Assembly: GCA_963669155.1 (NCBI GenBank)
Contig: OZ022591.1
Coordinates: 21,540,524 to 21,604,523, forward strand
Direction: 5' to 3'
DNA: 64,000 bases
Source of the DNA: Arbacia lixula
Taxonomy: Eukaryota > Echinodermata > Echinoidea > Arbacioida > Arbaciidae
Shown here: positions 60,262-64,000 of the stretch, piece by piece
Layout: every line of letters begins with the position of its first letter
Position numbering within the stretch: the stretch's first letter is position 1
Notes under the pieces: model-generated
Databases searched by the model: none
What the model saw: only the letters and a program-made list of their open reading frames with translations
Told to the model about the DNA's origin: nothing
Position numbers and translations under genes: made by a program

Positions 60262-61338
60262 TTGTACTTGCCATGTTTCATCATCATCATGAGGTCTTGT
60301 TCAACCATTGTTGGATGAAGCCCTCCTCAATCAGTTTCCATTCACTTCTATTTGCTGTCATTCTGTTCCATGTTGCTGTGTTTGTGTATGTTGATATTTC
60401 GTCTCTCCACCTCCTCTTTTGTCGGCCCCTTCTTCGCTTTCCTGTTCTCGGTTGCCATTCTGTGAGTTTCTTGTTCCATCTGTTGTCTTGTGTTCTTTAT
60501 ACGTGTCCTGCCCATCTCCATTTCATCTCTTTAATTTTTACTATAATATCTTTGACGTGTTAAATTAAAAAAAATTAAAATAATGTTAAATTGAGCATTC
60601 TTCTTTCCATAGCTCTTTGTGTTGTTCTCAATATTCTTAAGTTGTAGACCAGGTTTCTGCTCCATATGTCAATGTCGTTAAAATACACTGGTCAAATATC
60701 CTTCTCCTCATTGTAAGTGGTATTTTCCTGTCGGTTAAAAGTTCCCTGTACATATCAAAACATCTCAACCCTCCTTTAATCCTTGTTAATACTTCTTCTC
60801 TTGTATCATAGTGCATTGCAAGGTTTGTCCCAAGTACTTGTAAGTGTCGACTTTCTCTAACTGGTGATGATCTATTCTTATTTCTTTTGTTGTTTCAAAG
60901 TTCGTCATGAATTTTGTCTTTCCCATATGCATTTGCAAGCTAACCCTTTTACTTTCAACATTCAGATTGCACAGCTGTTCTTCCATATCTTGTACAGAGG
61001 TTGTAATCAGTGCCACATCGTCTGCAAATCGTAGATCAGTTAGTTTTTCTTCATCTATGTCGATTCCTTTTTCTTCAAGGTTGGACTTTCTAAACACGTC
61101 ATGCAATGCTGCTGTGAAAATTTTAGGTGATAATGTGTCCCCCTGTCTGATACCTCTATTTATCTTCACTTCTTTTGAAATATCATTATCGATGTGGATT
61201 CTTGCAGTAGCATCTGTGTATATGTCTCCTAAGATAAGAATGTAACCTTCTTCAATTCCTATATTTCTTAGAGTATCAAACATGTCCTTATGTTCTATGG
61301 AGTCGAATGCTTTCTGAAAGTCTACGAAGCTGTAGCAG
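60262..61338 (-). mobile_element. RTE-type non-LTR retrotransposon fragment
   Basis: Minus-strand ORF 61283-60786 encodes an RT part with INRGIRQGDTLSPKIF and LRFADDVALIT, ending with DTYKYLGQTL. Upstream codons to about 61338 read YSFVDFQKAFDSIEH, then the element is cut. Downstream to about 60270 the typical C-terminal EMKWRWAGHV and WRDEI segments follow in broken frames, ending in a short CAT/ATG repeat tail. It is 5' truncated and decayed, and lies head-on to the death-domain gene. Confidence 0.87.
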
Positions 61339-62400
61339 CACTAAATTGCATATTGTATAATTATCTTGGATCGCAGAGGGCGATCGTACGTTGTTTATTG
61401 TTTGTATATCACCATGGTCACTGGAATCTACTCTCACGTCCGCAGTTTCTCCCGCTTGTTCTGGATCCTAATTTGCATAAATGCTGATTTAGGCGTGCAA
61501 TTATCGGACGCTGCTGAAGCCCACGGATCCCGCGACCAGGCCGCTGAATCCTCCGAGCCCGTATTTAAGGAAAATTTTGATGAAAAATCCAGCTCTTCTC
61601 TCACCACCTCCCGTTGACGACCGACACATTCACGCGCACGATTGCAGTGGCCCTGCTTTGGAGAGCCGCTCGTGAACCATCTTTAGTCTTTACGACGATT
61701 GACTTTGCGTTCTTAGTGCCTAGTGGGAAATAATTCCCAGCTCGACAGAAAACGGCGTGCTCTGCTGCATTTTAGTAAATTCAAAAAGAAACATTACTTT
61801 TTATCAGCACATTTAAGCCGTTTTCGACACCACACACTTTCAGCACCCAACCGACATTTCAACTGCATTTTCTTGTCGGCATTGGCGATCGTCGTCAGCC
61901 GAGCTGCACATATCGCTGCTCGTTCACAAGTCGTCACCGACGGACGTCACCATCTGCAGAGCAGTACGACTCCCCGGCCACTGCTCGTATTTGGGCATCA
62001 TCATCATCGACCATCGTCATCGAATATCGTCATCACGATCGTCGTTATCGTCGGAGCGGCCTGACTCCTCGCTGCTCGTTCTTCAGCCTCGAAGTCAACA
62101 TCGGCATCCAAGGAGCAGCACGGCTCATCGCTGCTCGTTCTCCGATATCGTCGACCGTCGTCATCGACCACCATAGGAACATTTTCCAGCCTCACAGCCG
62201 ACGATCATCATCATACGGTCGTGAGCATAATCTTATTTTAGATTGATCCATGATTTCGGTTATATCTTTTTATTCTGATCATGGAATGTACATACATCCT
62301 GCCTCATGTAACTTTTAATCTATTGTAAATTAAAGCACAACAAATCTACTGCTTTGAGTGATTGTCTAATTTTTGTCCAATTTTTTCACTCAGTACGGCC
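61339..62400 (+). other. Unassigned CpG- and TCGTCATCG-rich stretch
   Basis: 61950-62200 is full of TCATCG/GTCGTC motifs and two copies of TCGCTGCTCGTTC. The segment ends with ATTGTAAATTAAAGCACAAC, which could be a poly(A)-signal region of an element. A solo LTR or the 5' end of a retroposon is possible, but no terminal repeat or second copy is visible. Confidence 0.25.
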
Positions 62401-63098
62401 TCTGTTACTGGCTACTGTGCTAATGAATATTCAAGACTATGGTATGGCTTGTCGAACATTCGCGCCGGCGCGGCCAAAGAGGCGGCCAGGAGGCGCATTT
62501 TTTTTTACACGCTAGCTCATAGACGCCAGAGCTTTTCACAGCTGAGACAGAAATCCTTGCTCTCTGCAATTGGCCACAGCCTGCTAGCGCACGCTCATGC
62601 CGATATCAGCTGTTCCTTTGTACCATTGTATGTGGGTAATTAAGTTGATATAAGGACACTAGAAAACCTATTACTGTGCACAAATGCCATGTTGTGATAA
62701 AAAGTTGAGTAAATAGATATGTGTTTGTGTTATAATTATTTCATGTTTGCTAGGTTTTATCAGACTATTTATTATTTTTTTATCTGTCCCTCCCAACATG
62801 ATGCTCTAAATCCCCTAGAACAAAATAGAATATCCCGTCTCTTTTCCCCCAAATCTCGCTAGAGAAAAAAATATTGGAGTCATCGACTGTTTGATAGGGG
62901 TGCATAATAAATTTCTATCAAAAATATTCCTTATTCAATCATTCAATAACATTTTCATGAGATGATGTATTCTTCAATAATACAACAAGGACAAACTCAC
63001 TTTAATCTTATTGTCCCACAAAAATCCAGTGTTTTTTACATTATATTTTCTTTCTGAGAGCACCGTCCCCTTTTTCTGTAGTGGAGCAGTCCGGCGCC

Positions 63099-63127
63099 GG
63101 GAATTCCCGCGTGGATTAAGCCACGTG
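63099..63127. promoter_or_regulatory. Kappa-B-like palindrome next to an E-box
   Basis: GGGAATTCCC at 63099-63108 matches the NF-kappa-B/Rel consensus exactly, and CACGTG follows at 63122-63127. The surrounding stretch is richer in CpG than its neighbours. Located about 840 bp before the possible start at 63943. Binding is not shown. Confidence 0.35.
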
Positions 63128-63479
63128 ACTCCGAGAGTGTAATCAGAAAGCGGTTGCGAATGGGATGTCAATGAGAACGCGCTTTAGAGTGCGAGCTGAT
63201 ATTAGAAACAACTGATAGTCTTACGTTCCTAGACACAATGAATATTCATACTCCGAGAATTTTGATAAGGCACGATCCAAAAGAAGCGCAAGTATCACAA
63301 TAAAATAACCAACAAATAAAGAAAAATGTTTGATTTTATCACGGAAGCAAGATTTTGTTAGCATTGGTAGTCAAGAGATAAGAGCATGTTTATAACAAGA
63401 GGAGAATAAAAAGTTTTAGAGTGTAGACTATCAACGTCCTACGAGTGACCTTCGTAGTCTGGACGCTACACTATGCATC

Positions 63480-63606
63480 AACACATTCTTTTGCAAAATG
63501 TAAACATTGCAGGCTTGTCTTGGGGGAAGTTCTCAAACTATTAAGTATTATGACCTTCCAGACAGGCATGTGATGTCTACATTTTGCAAAGGAATGCGAA
63601 TGTGAT
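63480..63606. repeat. Imperfect hairpin, MITE-like
   Basis: CACATTCTTTTGCAAAATGT and GCAGGCTTGTCT on the left are mirrored by AGACAGGCATGTG and ACATTTTGCAAAGGAATGCG on the right, with a loop of about 50 nt. Confidence 0.6.
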
Positions 63607-63942
63607 GTTAAGTATTCATTTTTCTCCATGTTCTTTCAGGGAGTGTTCTTACACCTCAAACTTTGATCATTTTTGCCATGATAAACGACATTTACCTCAA
63701 GTGAAGAAAAGTTGTGGTTTTCTTGAAACAATTTACAGGAATTTAGTTACTACATTGATATAATCATTGCCCTCTGAGGAGTACAGTTTTAGAACATGCA
63801 TCATGGAGGGAAAAAAAGGTCCATAGAAACAGATGTGTTGGAAGTGACAAAGAAAAAAGTGTGATTATTTTTGTTTGTTTCTTTCTTTACATAGTTATTG
63901 TGGATTTTTTGTTCATCATTTGGGATTCAGAGAACTAGAAAG

Positions 63943-64000
63943 ATGAAGAAAGGAAGCGTGAAACACCTGCTGAGCAGGCTCTCTTTATTATACAAGATAT
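63943..64000 (+). CDS. Possible start of a gene running off the window
   Basis: An ATG in the context AAAGATGA opens a frame reading MKKGSVKHLLSRLSLLYKI that is still open at the window edge. An acceptor-like TTTCTTTCTTTACATAG lies about 55 nt upstream. Only 19 codons are visible, so the call is weak and no function is assigned. Confidence 0.22.
   Translation, partial: MKKGSVKHLLSRLSLLYKI

Noticed and set aside
61366..61617. Frame ending in AAESSEPVFKENFDEKSSSS
   Set aside because: Somewhat protein-like in composition, but no start, splice phase or homology could be supported, so it is left in the unassigned region.

Overview
This is a eukaryotic, animal-type genome window. Its protein genes are split by GT-AG introns, its GC content is modest, and it carries dense dinucleotide microsatellites, tRNA-derived SINEs, non-LTR retrotransposon remnants and many inverted-repeat (foldback or MITE-like) elements. 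A class I (iron-sulfur) fumarase with an organelle presequence, a death-domain gene and a prostanoid-receptor-like GPCR together suggest a marine invertebrate. An echinoderm is my best guess; other marine invertebrates such as lancelet, hemichordate or mollusc cannot be excluded.

Three multi-exon protein genes were assembled by matching splice sites and codon phase across introns. (1) Plus strand, 6826-21335: a five-exon class A GPCR of about 1280 residues with an unusually long cytoplasmic tail encoded by exons 3-5. (2) Minus strand, 34771-24718: a ten-exon, 566-residue class I fumarate hydratase with a likely mitochondrial presequence. (3) Plus strand, 49513-60164: a four-exon, 268-residue protein with a C-terminal death domain. 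A tRNA-Arg(ACG) gene lies on the minus strand at 12967-13039, inside the GPCR's second intron. A short ORF at 39597-39776 resembles the N-terminal part of Crypton/KIAA1958-like proteins. An open reading frame may begin at 63943 and run off the window.

Layout. 1-6.8 kb: microsatellites and G tracts, perhaps with a 5' noncoding exon. 6.8-21.4 kb: GPCR gene, with tRNA, foldback and MITE copies in its introns. 21.4-24.7 kb: microsatellite, a 350-bp inverted repeat and the 3' flank of the fumarase gene. 24.7-34.8 kb: fumarase, with SINE, MITE and RTE fragments in its introns and a 54-bp tandem repeat that copies one of its own splice acceptors. 34.8-49.5 kb: almost gene-free repeat territory made of several different foldback families. 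49.5-60.2 kb: death-domain gene, whose first two introns hold a 3.5-kb foldback split by a CR1/L2-like LINE and a 3.35-kb foldback built of 164-bp units. 60.3-61.3 kb: RTE-type LINE remnant. 61.3-64 kb: unassigned sequence with a kappa-B-like site and a possible gene start.

The three protein genes have no evident shared pathway. The strongest unexpected observation is the fumarase splice-acceptor minisatellite: seven extra in-frame copies of an acceptor, each able in principle to add 18 residues to the enzyme. The second theme is how much of the intergenic and intronic DNA consists of long inverted repeats built from shorter internal repeats.
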